Shown here one piece after another: positions 36,729 through 45,621 of a stretch of DNA of 64,000 bases (the first letter of the stretch is position 1; each line of letters opens with the position of its first letter). Below the pieces are notes generated by a model. It ran no database searches and was not told the DNA's origin. It saw only the letters and a program-made list of their open reading frames with translations. Source of the DNA: Pseudomonas oryzihabitans NBRC 102199 (lineage in GTDB: Bacteria; Pseudomonadota; Gammaproteobacteria; Pseudomonadales; Pseudomonadaceae). The position numbers were made by a program, and so were the translations under genes. The stretch covers positions 62,001 to 126,000 of the forward strand of contig NZ_BBIT01000005.1 in the NCBI RefSeq assembly GCF_000730625.1. The letters are read 5' to 3'.

Positions 36729-38453
36729 ATGGCTGTGAAAACCGTTGCCGATCTGCTCGTCGCCACCCTCGAAGCGGCTGGTGTCGACACCATCTGGGGC
36801 CTGCCGGGCGATTCGCTCAACGGCCTCACCGAAAGCCTGCGCAAGCGTGAGCGCATCCGCTGGCGTGGCGTGCGGCACGAAGAAGCTGCGGCCTTCGCCG
36901 CCAGTGCCGCGGCCGACACCAGCGGGCGTCTGGCGGTCTGCGCCGGCTCCTGTGGCCCGGGCAACCTGCACCTGATCAATGGCCTGTTCGACGCCCAGCG
37001 CAGCGGTGCGCCGGTGCTGGCCATCGCCGCCCAGATTCCCTCCAGCGAGATCGGCCTGGGCTATTTCCAGGAGACCCATCCGGAACGCCTGTTCCGCGAC
37101 TGCAGCGACTTCTGCGAGGTGGTCTCCCATCCCGAGCAACTGCCGCGCATCCTCGAGACCGCCATGCGTTCGGCCATCCTCAATCGTTCGGTGTCGGTGG
37201 TGGTGATTCCCGGCGACGTGGCCCTGGCCGAGGCGCCGATCAAGGAAGCCCAGTGGAGCGAGCCGGTGCGTCCGGTGGTGGTGCCGCCGGAGGCCGAGCT
37301 GGATGCCCTGGCCGAATTGCTGGCCGGGGAAAAGCGCATCACCCTGCTCTGCGGCGCCGGTTGCGCCGGTGCCCATGCCCAGGTGGTGGCCCTGGCCGAG
37401 CGCCTGCAGGCCCCGGTGGTCCATGCGCTGCGCGGCAAGGCCCATATCGAGTATTCGAATCCCTATGGCGTGGGCATGACCGGCCTGATCGGCTTTTCGT
37501 CCGGCTATCACGCACTCAAGGAGTGCGACCTGCTGCTGATGCTGGGCAGCAACTTCCCCTATCGCAACTTCTTCCCGGATCACGGCCGCGTGGTGCAGAT
37601 CGACGTGCGCGGCGCCCACCTGGGCGTACGCACCCCGCTGCTCAAGGGCCTGGTGGGCGATGTCCGCGCCACCCTCGACGCCCTGCTGCCGCGACTCCAG
37701 CCCAACAGCCACAGCCGCTTCCTGGAAAAGGCCCAGCAGCACTACCGCAAGACCCGCGCCGAGCTGGACGAACTGGCCACCGCCACCGCCGATGGCGAGC
37801 CGCTGCATCCGCAGTACCTCACCACCCGCGTCAGCGAACTGGCCGCAGCGGATGCCCTCTTCACCTGCGACGTCGGCACGCCCACGGTGTGGGCGGCGCG
37901 CTACCTGGCGATGAATTTCGAGCGCAAGCTGGCCGGCTCCTTCACCCATGGCTCCATGGCCAATGCCCTGCCCCAGGCCATGGGTCTGCAGGCGGCCTAT
38001 CCCGACCGCCAGGTGGTGGCGCTGGCCGGCGACGGCGGACTGTCCATGCTGCTCGGCGAACTGGCGACCCTGGCCAGCGAGAAGCTGCCGGTCAAGGTCA
38101 TCGTCTACGACAACGCCACCCTGGGCTTCGTCGCCATGGAGATGAAGGCCGCCGGCATGATCGACGAGACCACGGATCTCGCCGCAGTCGACTTCGCCCA
38201 GGTGGCCGAGGCCTGCGGCGTGCGCGGCTGGAAGGTGGAATCGGCCAGCCTGCTCGACGCCACTCTGGAAGAGGCGTTCGCCCACCCCGGCCCGGCGCTG
38301 GTGGACGTACGCATCGCCAAGCAGGAGCTGTCGCTGCCACCGAAGATCGAGGCCGCCCAGGCCAAGGGCTTCAGCCTCTACATGCTGCGCGCGGTGATGA
38401 GCGGGCGCGGCAGCGAGGTGCTGGACCTGGCCAAGACCAACGTGCTGCGTTGA
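36729..38453 (+). CDS. poxB: ubiquinone-dependent pyruvate dehydrogenase (pyruvate oxidase)
   Basis: A 574-residue ThDP- and FAD-dependent enzyme that oxidises pyruvate to acetate and CO2, passing electrons to ubiquinone. The catalytic Glu is in RWRGVRHEEAAAFAASAAAD; next come GSCGPGNLHLINGLFDAQR, the FAD domain (LCGAGCAGAHAQVVALAERL) and the ThDP motif ALAGDGGLSMLLGELATLASEKLPVKVIVYDN. The C-terminal membrane-binding tail region (AVMSGRGSEVLDLAKTNVLR) favours PoxB over acetolactate synthase. ATG 36729 has TGGAG 8 bases upstream. Confidence 0.9.
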   Translation: MAVKTVADLLVATLEAAGVDTIWGLPGDSLNGLTESLRKRERIRWRGVRHEEAAAFAASAAADTSGRLAVCAGSCGPGNLHLINGLFDAQRSGAPVLAIAAQIPSSEIGLGYFQETHPERLFRDCSDFCEVVSHPEQLPRILETAMRSAILNRSVSVVVIPGDVALAEAPIKEAQWSEPVRPVVVPPEAELDALAELLAGEKRITLLCGAGCAGAHAQVVALAERLQAPVVHALRGKAHIEYSNPYGVGMTGLIGFSSGYHALKECDLLLMLGSNFPYRNFFPDHGRVVQIDVRGAHLGVRTPLLKGLVGDVRATLDALLPRLQPNSHSRFLEKAQQHYRKTRAELDELATATADGEPLHPQYLTTRVSELAAADALFTCDVGTPTVWAARYLAMNFERKLAGSFTHGSMANALPQAMGLQAAYPDRQVVALAGDGGLSMLLGELATLASEKLPVKVIVYDNATLGFVAMEMKAAGMIDETTDLAAVDFAQVAEACGVRGWKVESASLLDATLEEAFAHPGPALVDVRIAKQELSLPPKIEAAQAKGFSLYMLRAVMSGRGSEVLDLAKTNVLR

Positions 38454-38471
38454 TGGTCGGGGGTCGCTCGA

Positions 38472-39188
38472 CTATTCCAGCAGCCGAGCGACCTCGCCAC
38501 CGGCCTTGAGCTGCGCGAACGCCGTGCGCAGCCGGGCTACCAGCGGCGCCGGCGTGGTCGGGCTGAACGCCATGTACAGCGGGGTATCGAGATCCTCCAG
38601 GGCGGCGAGGCGGCGCAATCCCGGACAGGCGCTAGCCGCGTCCTGGCAGAAGCGAATGGCATCCTGCTCCGGCAGCAGCACGGCATCCACCTGACCATTG
38701 AGCAAGCGGCTGAAGTTGTTCTTTTGCTGGCCTGACACCACCAGCTGCTGGAAGCCGAGCGACTGCAAATACTGGTGGCGCACATCGTCGCGCATCACGC
38801 CCAGCCGATAGGCGCGGGCGTCGTCGAGACGCTCGATACGCACGTCGTCGCGATTCGCCAGCCGATAGAAGTAGTACCGCAGGCGCATGACCTCCCCGAC
38901 CCACTGGAATTGGGTCTCGCGAGCCGGCGTGCGGGCGATCAGATAGATCAGCACCCCTGGCTCGTGCAGGGCCAGATCATAGGCGCGAGCCCAGGGATAG
39001 AGTTCCAGGCGGTAGTCGGTGATACCCGCCAGGGCCAGGGTACGCTCCACCACCGAGGTCGCCGGCCCACCCACCCGACCGTCCACGCTCCAGCTCAAGG
39101 ACGTCTCTTCCGTCACGGCGCGCACCGTGGCGGCCTCCACGCCCGGCCCCAGCAAGGCCAGCAGGGCCAACAACAGATGACGCTTCAT
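38472..39188 (-). CDS. periplasmic solute-binding protein (SBP_bac_3-like)
   Basis: A 238-residue exported protein: signal peptide MKRHLLLALLALLGPGVEA, then a two-lobed amino-acid-type binding domain (TVRAVTEETSLSWSVDGRVGGPATSVVERTLALAG; RLEDDARAYRLGVMRDDV-like hinge; LLNGQVDAVLLPEQDAIRFC). There is no ABC permease or ATPase in the neighbourhood. It overlaps the diguanylate cyclase gene by 4 bases, so it probably supplies a ligand signal to that protein and does not serve transport (inference). Confidence 0.82.
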   Translation of the reverse strand: MKRHLLLALLALLGPGVEAATVRAVTEETSLSWSVDGRVGGPATSVVERTLALAGITDYRLELYPWARAYDLALHEPGVLIYLIARTPARETQFQWVGEVMRLRYYFYRLANRDDVRIERLDDARAYRLGVMRDDVRHQYLQSLGFQQLVVSGQQKNNFSRLLNGQVDAVLLPEQDAIRFCQDAASACPGLRRLAALEDLDTPLYMAFSPTTPAPLVARLRTAFAQLKAGGEVARLLE

Positions 39189-41053
39189 GGCAGCGGCTCC
39201 TCAGGCAGATGACAGCTGCGATGGCGCCCCAGGCTTTTCGCGCGGTAGAGCGCCCGGTCGGCCTGGCGCAGCAGGCTGGCGAAATCGTGCATATCGGTAC
39301 TCAGGGTGGCATAGCCGATGCTCAGGGTGACGTGGCCAGCAGCCTCCGAGCCGGCATGGGTGATTTCCAGCGCGGCGACGGCCCGGCGCAAGCGCTCGGC
39401 CATCGCCCCCGCGCCCGCCAGATCGGTCGCGGGCAGCAGAACCGCGAACTCTTCGCCGCCGATCCGCGCCACCAGGTCGCCTGGGCGCGTGACGACCTGC
39501 TGCATGGCGGTCGCTACCTGCTGCAGACAGACATCGCCCTGGGCATGCCCATAGGTATCGTTGTAGCGCTTGAAAAAGTCGACATCGCAGAGCAGCAGCG
39601 CGAGGGGCTCCCCGGAGCGTAGCGCGCGGCGAAACTCCACCTCCTCGGCCTCGTCGAAACAGCGCCTATTGGGCAGCCCGGTGAGCGGATCGCTGCGCGA
39701 CAGTTGCTCCAGCCGCGCGTTGGCGCTGCGCAACGCCTCCTGGGACGTCAGCAGGTCGCGCAATTGCAACTGGTGATGGGAGGCATGCAAGAGCAGTTGG
39801 GTGGTCATGTTGATGAGGGCGCGTTCATCGGTGCGCCACTCGCCACCCAGATTGCAGCCGAAGAGCAGCAAACCGTCTTCGTCCTCGGCGATCCGCAGAT
39901 GGACCAGCGCCAGGGCTTCGTTACCTAGTGCCAACAGCGGCTCCGCCGCGTCACCGAAGGCGGCCACGAGCGCCTCGCGCGTCGCGAAGGTACGGGGGAC
40001 CTCGGGTTCCAGCAGGGCTTCCAGCACCTGGGCGCAGGGCGGCGGCAGTGTCAGACCAGCGGCCAACGGCTCGGCGTCGCGGAACCAGCCCTGGTAAAGG
40101 CGATAGGGCGCATCCCGGGTGTCACGCTTGAACCAGAAGGCCTGACGCGCGCGCAAGCGTTGTGCGACCTCCTGTAGACAGAGTTGGCAATGCCGGTCGA
40201 AGTCCGCGTAAGGCGCATGGATCAGTTGGTTGGACAGCCTCAGGATGGTTTGCTGCGCCGTCGCCAAGGCCTCGAGCTCTGCCGTGCGCTCGCGAACTCG
40301 CTCCGCCAGGAGATCGCGATGCGCGGCGAGCTCTTCTTCGTGGCGATGCTGTTGGGCCAGGTAGCCCGCCAGGTTGCCCTGCAGGGTATTGATGCCACTC
40401 ACCAGCAGATCCAGCTCGTCCTGGCGGGTGGGCCGCCGCAGTCGAAGGGGCTCGGCGAGGGTGGCGGCCGTCAGCCGGGACAGGTGGCGGGCGATCCGAC
40501 GGACATGCAGGGTCACCAGCCGATTGAAGGCCAGGCTGACCAGGCCGGCGAGCAGCAGGGCGAGTGCCAGTTGGGTCAGCAGGGTACTCGCCACGCTGTC
40601 GCGCAATTCACGCCAGAGCAGGGCTTCATTGCCTTGGATGAGGAGTTCGCCGAGCACCTCGTGACCGCCCGGATAGGGACTGTAGACCAGCGTGGAGCTT
40701 CGACTCGGCGCCAGGCTCGAGGGCGCCCAGTCGGCCTGCTGACGGGATTGGACGTCGGACTCCTGGCCGTGGCCGGTCAGCCGCAGCTCGATACGGCCGA
40801 CCGAGGCGATGCGCGACGCCCCGTCCAGTTGCGCCTGCACCGCGGGCTTGTCCAGTTCCCAGATGGCCTTGGTCAGGGTCGACTGGTACACCTGCTCCAG
40901 CAATTGCAGCTCGGTATCCATACCCAGGCGATTCTGTTCCCAGATATTCCAGGTGCGCAGCCCTGCCGTGGCCGCGGAAAACAGCAGACAGAACGCCACC
41001 GTCAGCAAGGCCAGGCGGTTACCGAGCGAGCGGCGTTTCAGCACGCCCCTCAT
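39185..41053 (-). CDS. membrane diguanylate cyclase (periplasmic sensor-HAMP-GGDEF)
   Basis: A 622-residue protein. It has a membrane helix at residues about 12-32, a periplasmic CHASE8-like domain (LRTWNIWEQNRLGMDTELQLLEQVYQSTLTKAIWELDK), a second helix near 155-175, HAMP-like and coiled-coil parts, a GAF-like region, and a C-terminal GGDEF domain (DPLTGLPNRRCFDEAEEVEF; RIGGEEFAVLLPA). The active GGEEF motif is intact, and an RxxD inhibitory site (RPGD) lies five residues before it. It should make c-di-GMP and be product-inhibited. The start at 41053 overlaps the upstream binding-protein gene (ATGA). The open frame reads on to 42202 but that part is antisense or out of frame with real genes. 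Confidence 0.9.
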   Translation of the reverse strand: MRGVLKRRSLGNRLALLTVAFCLLFSAATAGLRTWNIWEQNRLGMDTELQLLEQVYQSTLTKAIWELDKPAVQAQLDGASRIASVGRIELRLTGHGQESDVQSRQQADWAPSSLAPSRSSTLVYSPYPGGHEVLGELLIQGNEALLWRELRDSVASTLLTQLALALLLAGLVSLAFNRLVTLHVRRIARHLSRLTAATLAEPLRLRRPTRQDELDLLVSGINTLQGNLAGYLAQQHRHEEELAAHRDLLAERVRERTAELEALATAQQTILRLSNQLIHAPYADFDRHCQLCLQEVAQRLRARQAFWFKRDTRDAPYRLYQGWFRDAEPLAAGLTLPPPCAQVLEALLEPEVPRTFATREALVAAFGDAAEPLLALGNEALALVHLRIAEDEDGLLLFGCNLGGEWRTDERALINMTTQLLLHASHHQLQLRDLLTSQEALRSANARLEQLSRSDPLTGLPNRRCFDEAEEVEFRRALRSGEPLALLLCDVDFFKRYNDTYGHAQGDVCLQQVATAMQQVVTRPGDLVARIGGEEFAVLLPATDLAGAGAMAERLRRAVAALEITHAGSEAAGHVTLSIGYATLSTDMHDFASLLRQADRALYRAKSLGRHRSCHLPEEPLP

Positions 41054-41790
41054 AGCCAGCGCCGCTGGAGTTCGGCCAGCGTACCGTCCTGTTGCAACGT
41101 CACGAAGGCCGCCCGCAGCCGTGCCATCACCTCGGGAGCGGTGCCCAGGCTGGCCGCCAGATACAGCGGATAGGGGGCGGCGCAGTAGGCCTGCCGCAGA
41201 TCGCCCTGAGGATCGTAGCCGGCCTGGCGAGCGAGGTGATCGGCCACGGCGCGGTTGGCGATCCACAGGTCGACCCGACCGGCTTTGAGTTTCTCCAGGT
41301 TGAGGCTGTAATGCGTGCCGGATTGCAGCTCCCGTCCGACGGTGAAGCCCTGCTCCAGCAGGATGCGCTCTCCCGCATCGCCGTTGACCGTAGCGATTTG
41401 CAGGCCGCGGGCCGCCTGCAGGCTGGCCAAGGGACGCACGCGGTCCCGCCAGCCGAACAGGCAGAGGGTGGTCTCGGTCAGGGGCACCACCCACTCGAAC
41501 AGCGCCTCGCGCTCGGGCAGACGCGCCATGGAAAAGACGAGGACATCGGGCCGGCCCTGGGCCTGGGCGAAGGCCCGCGCCCACGGCATGACCTGCGGCT
41601 CGGCCGCAAGCTCGGCCCGGGCCAACAGCAGCCGCACCAACTCGACGGAAAAGCCGGTCACCCGGCCATCCGGCTGGACCACGCTGAACGGCGGATAGTC
41701 CTCGGTCACCAGTTGCAGTGCGCCGGCACGGACGCCCGTGCACACCAGCACCAGACCGAGAACCAGCCAATGCAAGAAGCTGCTCGTCAC
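41050..41790 (-). CDS. periplasmic solute-binding protein (SBP_bac_3-like)
   Basis: A 246-residue exported protein with signal peptide MTSSFLHWLVLGLVLVCTGVRAGA and an amino-acid-type binding domain (LQLVTEDYPPFSVVQPDGRVTGFSVELVRLLLARA; LQIATVNGDAGERILLEQGF; LKAGRVDLWIANRAVADHL). It is the first gene of a three-gene operon with a diguanylate cyclase and a second, different binding protein. No transporter partners are present, which suggests a sensory role. Confidence 0.85.
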   Translation of the reverse strand: MTSSFLHWLVLGLVLVCTGVRAGALQLVTEDYPPFSVVQPDGRVTGFSVELVRLLLARAELAAEPQVMPWARAFAQAQGRPDVLVFSMARLPEREALFEWVVPLTETTLCLFGWRDRVRPLASLQAARGLQIATVNGDAGERILLEQGFTVGRELQSGTHYSLNLEKLKAGRVDLWIANRAVADHLARQAGYDPQGDLRQAYCAAPYPLYLAASLGTAPEVMARLRAAFVTLQQDGTLAELQRRWL

Positions 41791-41865
41791 GAAGCCCTCC
41801 CCCCGTCCGAGCGTGATGTCGTCTGACGTTATCGGGCTGCCGTGACGAAACTTGAAGCGGCGGGG

Positions 41866-43386
41866 CTAGTCTCGCCGGGGGATACCATAACGCCGCAGGC
41901 GCATGGCAATGGCCGAGTGGGACGTCTGCAACCGCGCGGCCAGCTGGCGGCTGGACGGGTACTGCGGATAGAGTCGTTCCAGCAGCGCCGCCTCGTAGCC
42001 CTGGACGGCGGCCTCCAGGGTGCTGACCTCGGTCTCGACCTGCCCCGCCACCGCCGTGCCGGCCAGGTCGAGGTCGTCGACGTCGATCTGGCCGCTCTCG
42101 CTGATGGCGGCGGCGCGAAAGAGGATGTTCTGCAATTGCCGCACGTTGCCCGGCCAGGCGTTGCCCAGCAGCACGCCATAGGTGGCCGGCGCCAGGCGAC
42201 ATGGCGGTCGGCCGATCTGGGCGCAGGCCTGCTGCAGGAAGTGCCGTGCCAGCAGCAGGATGTCCTGGCCCCGCTCGCGCAGTGCCGGCACCTGTAGGCT
42301 GAGCACATTGAGGCGATAGAAGAGGTCTTCGCGAAAGGTGCCGGCGGCGACCATGGCCTGCAGGTCGCGATGGGTGGCGGCGAGGATGCGCACATTGACC
42401 TGGGTTTCCTGGGCTCCGCCAACGCGGCGGAAGGTGCCATCGGAGAGAAATCTCAGCAGCTTGGCCTGCAGATAGGGCGACATCTCGCCGACTTCGTCGA
42501 GAAACACCGTGCCCTGGTCGGCCAGTTCCAGCAGGCCCGGCTTGCCGCCGCGCTGGGCGCCGGTAAAGGCGCCCGGGGCATAGCCGAACAATTCGCTCTC
42601 GGCGAGGCTTTCCGGCAGAGCCGCGCAGTTCAGCGCCAGAAAGGGCGCCTCGCGCCGCGCACTGGCCGCATGGCAGGCGCGCGCCACCAGTTCCTTGCCG
42701 GTGCCGGTCTCGCCGAGGATCAGCAGCGGCGCCTCCAGGGCGGCCAGGCGCTGGGCGCGGGCCTTGAGGGTGCGGATGGCGGCGCAGTCGCCGAGCAGCG
42801 AATCGAAGCCCTCGGGGGTGTCGTGGCGCAGCGCCGAGAGGCGGCCACCGATACGGCTGGGGGCATAGAGGGTCAGCAGGCCACCGGCCAGGCCGCCCAC
42901 CGGTTCGCCGATGGGGGTGGCGTCCAGCAGCAGTGCCTGGCCGCGCAGCACCACCTCGCGCAGGGGCAGGCGAAAGCCCTGGTCCAGCAGTTCGGCGGAC
43001 AATTCGCCGTCATTGAAGAGTTCGGCCAGGGTGTTGCCGGCGCCTTCCCCGGCCAGGGCGGCAAAGGCCGGATTGGCCAGCAGGATGCGGCCCTCGCCGT
43101 CCACCGCCAGCACCGGATCGGCCATGGCGGCGAGCAGGGCGTCGAGCTGCAGGGAGCGGCGCTGGCCGGGCAGGATGTCCACCACCCGCACCGCCTCCAC
43201 CCCCACCACGGTCAGCAGGGCGGCGCGCAACTCCTCCAGCACCGTCGCGCTCAGGGTCGGCGCATCGATGTAGACGTTGGGCGGCACCATCTCCACGGCG
43301 TCCAGGTTGAGATTGCGGGCACCGAGCAGCGCCAGGACTTCCTGGGTGATGCCGACACGATCGATGAACGACACATGGATACGCAT
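41866..43386 (-). CDS. gcsR: TyrR-family sigma54-type regulator, GcsR-like
   Basis: A 506-residue regulator: N-terminal ACT domain (1-72, [33 protein letters not shown]), a PAS domain (about 80-190), an AAA+ domain (Walker A GETGTGKE, contact loop GAFTGA, Walker [14 protein letters not shown]) and a C-terminal TyrR-type helix-turn-helix ([30 protein letters not shown]). From memory, the ACT segment is closer to GcsR, the glycine cleavage regulator of P. aeruginosa, than to PhhR. A gcvHPT operon 6.4 kb away supports this. The start at 43386 gives the ACT N-terminus. PhhR remains the alternative. Confidence 0.75.
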   Translation of the reverse strand: MRIHVSFIDRVGITQEVLALLGARNLNLDAVEMVPPNVYIDAPTLSATVLEELRAALLTVVGVEAVRVVDILPGQRRSLQLDALLAAMADPVLAVDGEGRILLANPAFAALAGEGAGNTLAELFNDGELSAELLDQGFRLPLREVVLRGQALLLDATPIGEPVGGLAGGLLTLYAPSRIGGRLSALRHDTPEGFDSLLGDCAAIRTLKARAQRLAALEAPLLILGETGTGKELVARACHAASARREAPFLALNCAALPESLAESELFGYAPGAFTGAQRGGKPGLLELADQGTVFLDEVGEMSPYLQAKLLRFLSDGTFRRVGGAQETQVNVRILAATHRDLQAMVAAGTFREDLFYRLNVLSLQVPALRERGQDILLLARHFLQQACAQIGRPPCRLAPATYGVLLGNAWPGNVRQLQNILFRAAAISESGQIDVDDLDLAGTAVAGQVETEVSTLEAAVQGYEAALLERLYPQYPSSRQLAARLQTSHSAIAMRLRRYGIPRRD

Positions 43387-43474
43387 GGAAACCCTGGGGT
43401 CTGAGTGCGAAAGGACTAATGCTACCCAAATGCTCGGGGTAGAATCATTTCTCATTTACCCAGGCGGGAACGCG

Positions 43475-43909
43475 ATGAACAACAAAGACCCCCTTCTTCT
43501 CGATCAGCAGCTGTGCTTCGCGCTGTACTCCACCTCGCTGGCCATGACCAAGGTGTACAAGCCGCTGCTCGAAGAGGTGGGCCTGACCTATCCGCAGTAC
43601 CTGATGATGCTGGTGCTGTGGGAAAACGATCGGCTGCCGCTCAAGGAGCTGGCGCGCCGGCTGCACCAGGACTCCGGCGCCCTGACCCCGGTGCTCAAGC
43701 GCCTGGAAGCCGAGGGCTACGTGACCCGGCAGCGCAATGCCGAGGACGAGCGCAACCTGTCCATCGAACTCACCGAGTCTGGCCGTGCCCTGCGCGAGCG
43801 GGCCCGGGAGATCAACGGCACCATCAGCAGCTATTGCGCGCTGGGCGATGCCCAGATGAATGCCCTGCGCGAAAACCTGATGACCCTGAGAGCCAAGCTG
43901 GAGCGTTAG
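43475..43909 (+). CDS. ohrR: organic-hydroperoxide-sensing repressor
   Basis: A 144-residue MarR-family repressor. The redox-sensing Cys is Cys14 in LLLDQQLCFALYSTS; a second Cys121 (SSYCALGD) fits the two-Cys OhrR class. The winged helix spans about 55-100 (LPLKELARRLHQDSGALTPVLKRLEAEGYVTRQRNAEDER). Peroxide oxidation releases it from DNA. ohr follows after 145 bp that contain two TATCGCGATA palindromes, its probable operators. The start at 43475 gives the usual N-terminus. Confidence 0.93.
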   Translation: MNNKDPLLLDQQLCFALYSTSLAMTKVYKPLLEEVGLTYPQYLMMLVLWENDRLPLKELARRLHQDSGALTPVLKRLEAEGYVTRQRNAEDERNLSIELTESGRALRERAREINGTISSYCALGDAQMNALRENLMTLRAKLER

Positions 43910-43965
43910 CCTCCTTCGCTGCCGCTGGTCGGCTGCTCCTGAAAATATATTTGCGCGATAACGAA

Positions 43966-44036
43966 TATCGCGATAACTTAAATCCGTACCCGGACGATTC
44001 CTTCGGTCAACGTCCGAACGATCAGTTATCGCGATA
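43966..44036. promoter_or_regulatory. twin palindromes TATCGCGATA upstream of ohr, candidate OhrR sites
   Basis: The perfect 10-bp palindrome TATCGCGATA occurs at 43966-43975 and 44027-44036, exactly 61 bp apart (near six helical turns). A half-like TGCGCGATAAC lies at 43952-43962. The sites flank the expected ohr promoter. Confidence 0.6.
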
Positions 44037-44054
44037 CCTAAACAGGAGCACGCC

Positions 44055-44471
44055 ATGAACATCCTCTATACCGCTTCCGCAACCAGCACCGGTGGCCGTG
44101 ACGGCCGTTCCATCAGCAGCGACAAGGTCTTGGACGTGCAGCTGTCCACGCCCAAGGAGCTGGGCGGCGCCGGCGGTGCCGGCACCAATCCCGAGCAACT
44201 CTTCGCCGCCGGCTATTCGGCCTGCTTCATCGGCGCGCTCAAGTTCGTCGGCGCCAAGGAAAAGATCGCCGTGCCGGCGGACGTCAGCGTGACCGCCCAG
44301 GTCGGCATCGGCCCGATCCCCACCGGCTTCGCCCTGGACGTCGAGCTGGTCATCAGCCTGCCGGGCCTGGAGCGTGCCGTGGCCGAAGACCTGGTCGAGA
44401 AGGCCCACCAGGTCTGCCCCTACTCCAACGCCACCCGCGGCAACGTGGACGTGCGCCTGACCCTGGCCTAA
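44055..44471 (+). CDS. ohr: organic hydroperoxide resistance protein
   Basis: A 138-residue thiol peroxidase of the Ohr/OsmC family that reduces organic hydroperoxides using lipoyl-type dithiols. The reactive Cys57 is in [14 protein letters not shown] and the resolving Cys121 in [14 protein letters not shown]. Length and N-terminus ([18 protein letters not shown]) match. It is controlled by the adjacent ohrR. A GC hairpin (44490-44509) lies downstream. Confidence 0.96.
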   Translation: MNILYTASATSTGGRDGRSISSDKVLDVQLSTPKELGGAGGAGTNPEQLFAAGYSACFIGALKFVGAKEKIAVPADVSVTAQVGIGPIPTGFALDVELVISLPGLERAVAEDLVEKAHQVCPYSNATRGNVDVRLTLA

Positions 44472-44489
44472 AGGTCGCGGTATTACCCA

Positions 44490-44509
44490 GGCGCCTCCGC
44501 CGAGGCGCC
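44490..44509. other. GC hairpin between ohr and the esterase gene
   Basis: GGCGCCTC-CGCC-GAGGCGCC forms an 8-bp stem 19 bases after the ohr stop. There is no T-run, so it may be a weak or rho-assisted terminator. Confidence 0.45.
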
Positions 44510-44539
44510 CGGTCCTTCCCGTTCGAGGAGTCATCTGTT

Positions 44540-45565
44540 ATGCGTACCGTCTCTCGCCTGCTTGGCCTTTCCGCGCTCAGCCTGGCCCTGGGCAGCGCCT
44601 TCGCCGCGCCCCAGCCCGATCCGCATCTGGAGCGCACCACCCAGGGCTTCGTCGATGCCCTGAACGGCAGCGGTGGCAAACCCCTGGAAACCCTGAGCCC
44701 CAAGGACGCCCGCGCGGTGCTGGCCGGCGCCCAGTCCGGCGTCAAGGTCGATCTCTCGGGGGTCAAGACCCGTGAAAAGACCATCCAGGTCGACGGCAAG
44801 CCGCTGCAGCTGACCATCGTCCGCCCGGCCAACGCCAAGGGGCAGACACCGGCCTTCATGTTCTTCCACGGCGGCGGCTGGGTGCTGGGCGACTTCCCCA
44901 CCCACCAGCGCCTGGTGCGTGACCTGGTGGTGGCCTCCGGCGCCACGGCGGTGTTCGTCAACTACACCCCGAGTCCGGAAGCCCACTTCCCGGTGGCCAT
45001 CAACCAGGCCTATGCCGCGACCCAGTGGGTGGCCGAGCACGGCAAGGACATTGATGTCGACGGCAGTCGCCTGGCGGTGGCCGGCAACAGCGTCGGCGGC
45101 AACATGGCCGCGGTGGTTAGCCTGATGGCCAAGGACAAGGGCACGCCCAAGCTGCGCTACCAGGTGCTGTTCTGGCCGGTGACCGATGCGAGCTTCGACA
45201 ACGGCTCCTACCAGACCTATCCCGAGGGCCGCTTCCTGACCCGCAACATGATGAAGTGGTTCTGGGACAACTACACCACCAGCGACACCGAGCGCGCCAA
45301 CATCTACGCCTCGCCGTTGCGGGCCAGCGAGGCCCAGCTCAAGGGTCTACCGCCGGCGCTGGTGCAGACCGCCGAGAACGACGTGCTGCGAGACGAGGGC
45401 GAGGCCTATGCCCGCAAGCTCAACGCCGCCGGCGTCGATGTCGTCCAGGTGCGCTACAACGGCATGATCCACGACTATGGCCTGCTCAACGCCCTGGCCA
45501 AGGTACCCGAGGTCCAGGCTGCGCTGACCCAGGCTGGCCAGTTGCTCAAGCAGCACCTGCAATAA
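44540..45565 (+). CDS. exported alpha/beta-hydrolase (HSL-family esterase)
   Basis: A 341-residue protein with a signal peptide (MRTVSRLLGLSALSLALGSAFA) and a hormone-sensitive-lipase-type hydrolase domain. The oxyanion-hole motif is FFHGGGWVLGDF (about residues 113-124). The nucleophile elbow is VAGNSVGGNMAAV, a GNSVG variant of GDSAG with Ser near residue 187. The acid is in AENDVLRDEGEAYA and the His in NGMIHDYGLL. It probably hydrolyses short-chain esters in the periplasm. It lies downstream of ohr on the same strand, separated by a hairpin. Confidence 0.87.
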   Translation: MRTVSRLLGLSALSLALGSAFAAPQPDPHLERTTQGFVDALNGSGGKPLETLSPKDARAVLAGAQSGVKVDLSGVKTREKTIQVDGKPLQLTIVRPANAKGQTPAFMFFHGGGWVLGDFPTHQRLVRDLVVASGATAVFVNYTPSPEAHFPVAINQAYAATQWVAEHGKDIDVDGSRLAVAGNSVGGNMAAVVSLMAKDKGTPKLRYQVLFWPVTDASFDNGSYQTYPEGRFLTRNMMKWFWDNYTTSDTERANIYASPLRASEAQLKGLPPALVQTAENDVLRDEGEAYARKLNAAGVDVVQVRYNGMIHDYGLLNALAKVPEVQAALTQAGQLLKQHLQ

Positions 45566-45621
45566 GGCAGGCGCGGTACCCGAGGGGGTGGCTCCGTTCG
45601 CGGCGCCGCCCCCTCTGCGCT

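Noticed and set aside
36204..38285. 693-residue minus-strand open frame opposite poxB
   Set aside because: Only its last 76 residues (VapB) are real; the rest is antisense to poxB and lacks any family similarity.
41054..42202. N-terminal extension of the diguanylate cyclase frame to 1005 residues
   Set aside because: The extension is out of frame with the overlapping binding-protein and GcsR-like genes, and the true start overlaps the upstream stop at 41050.
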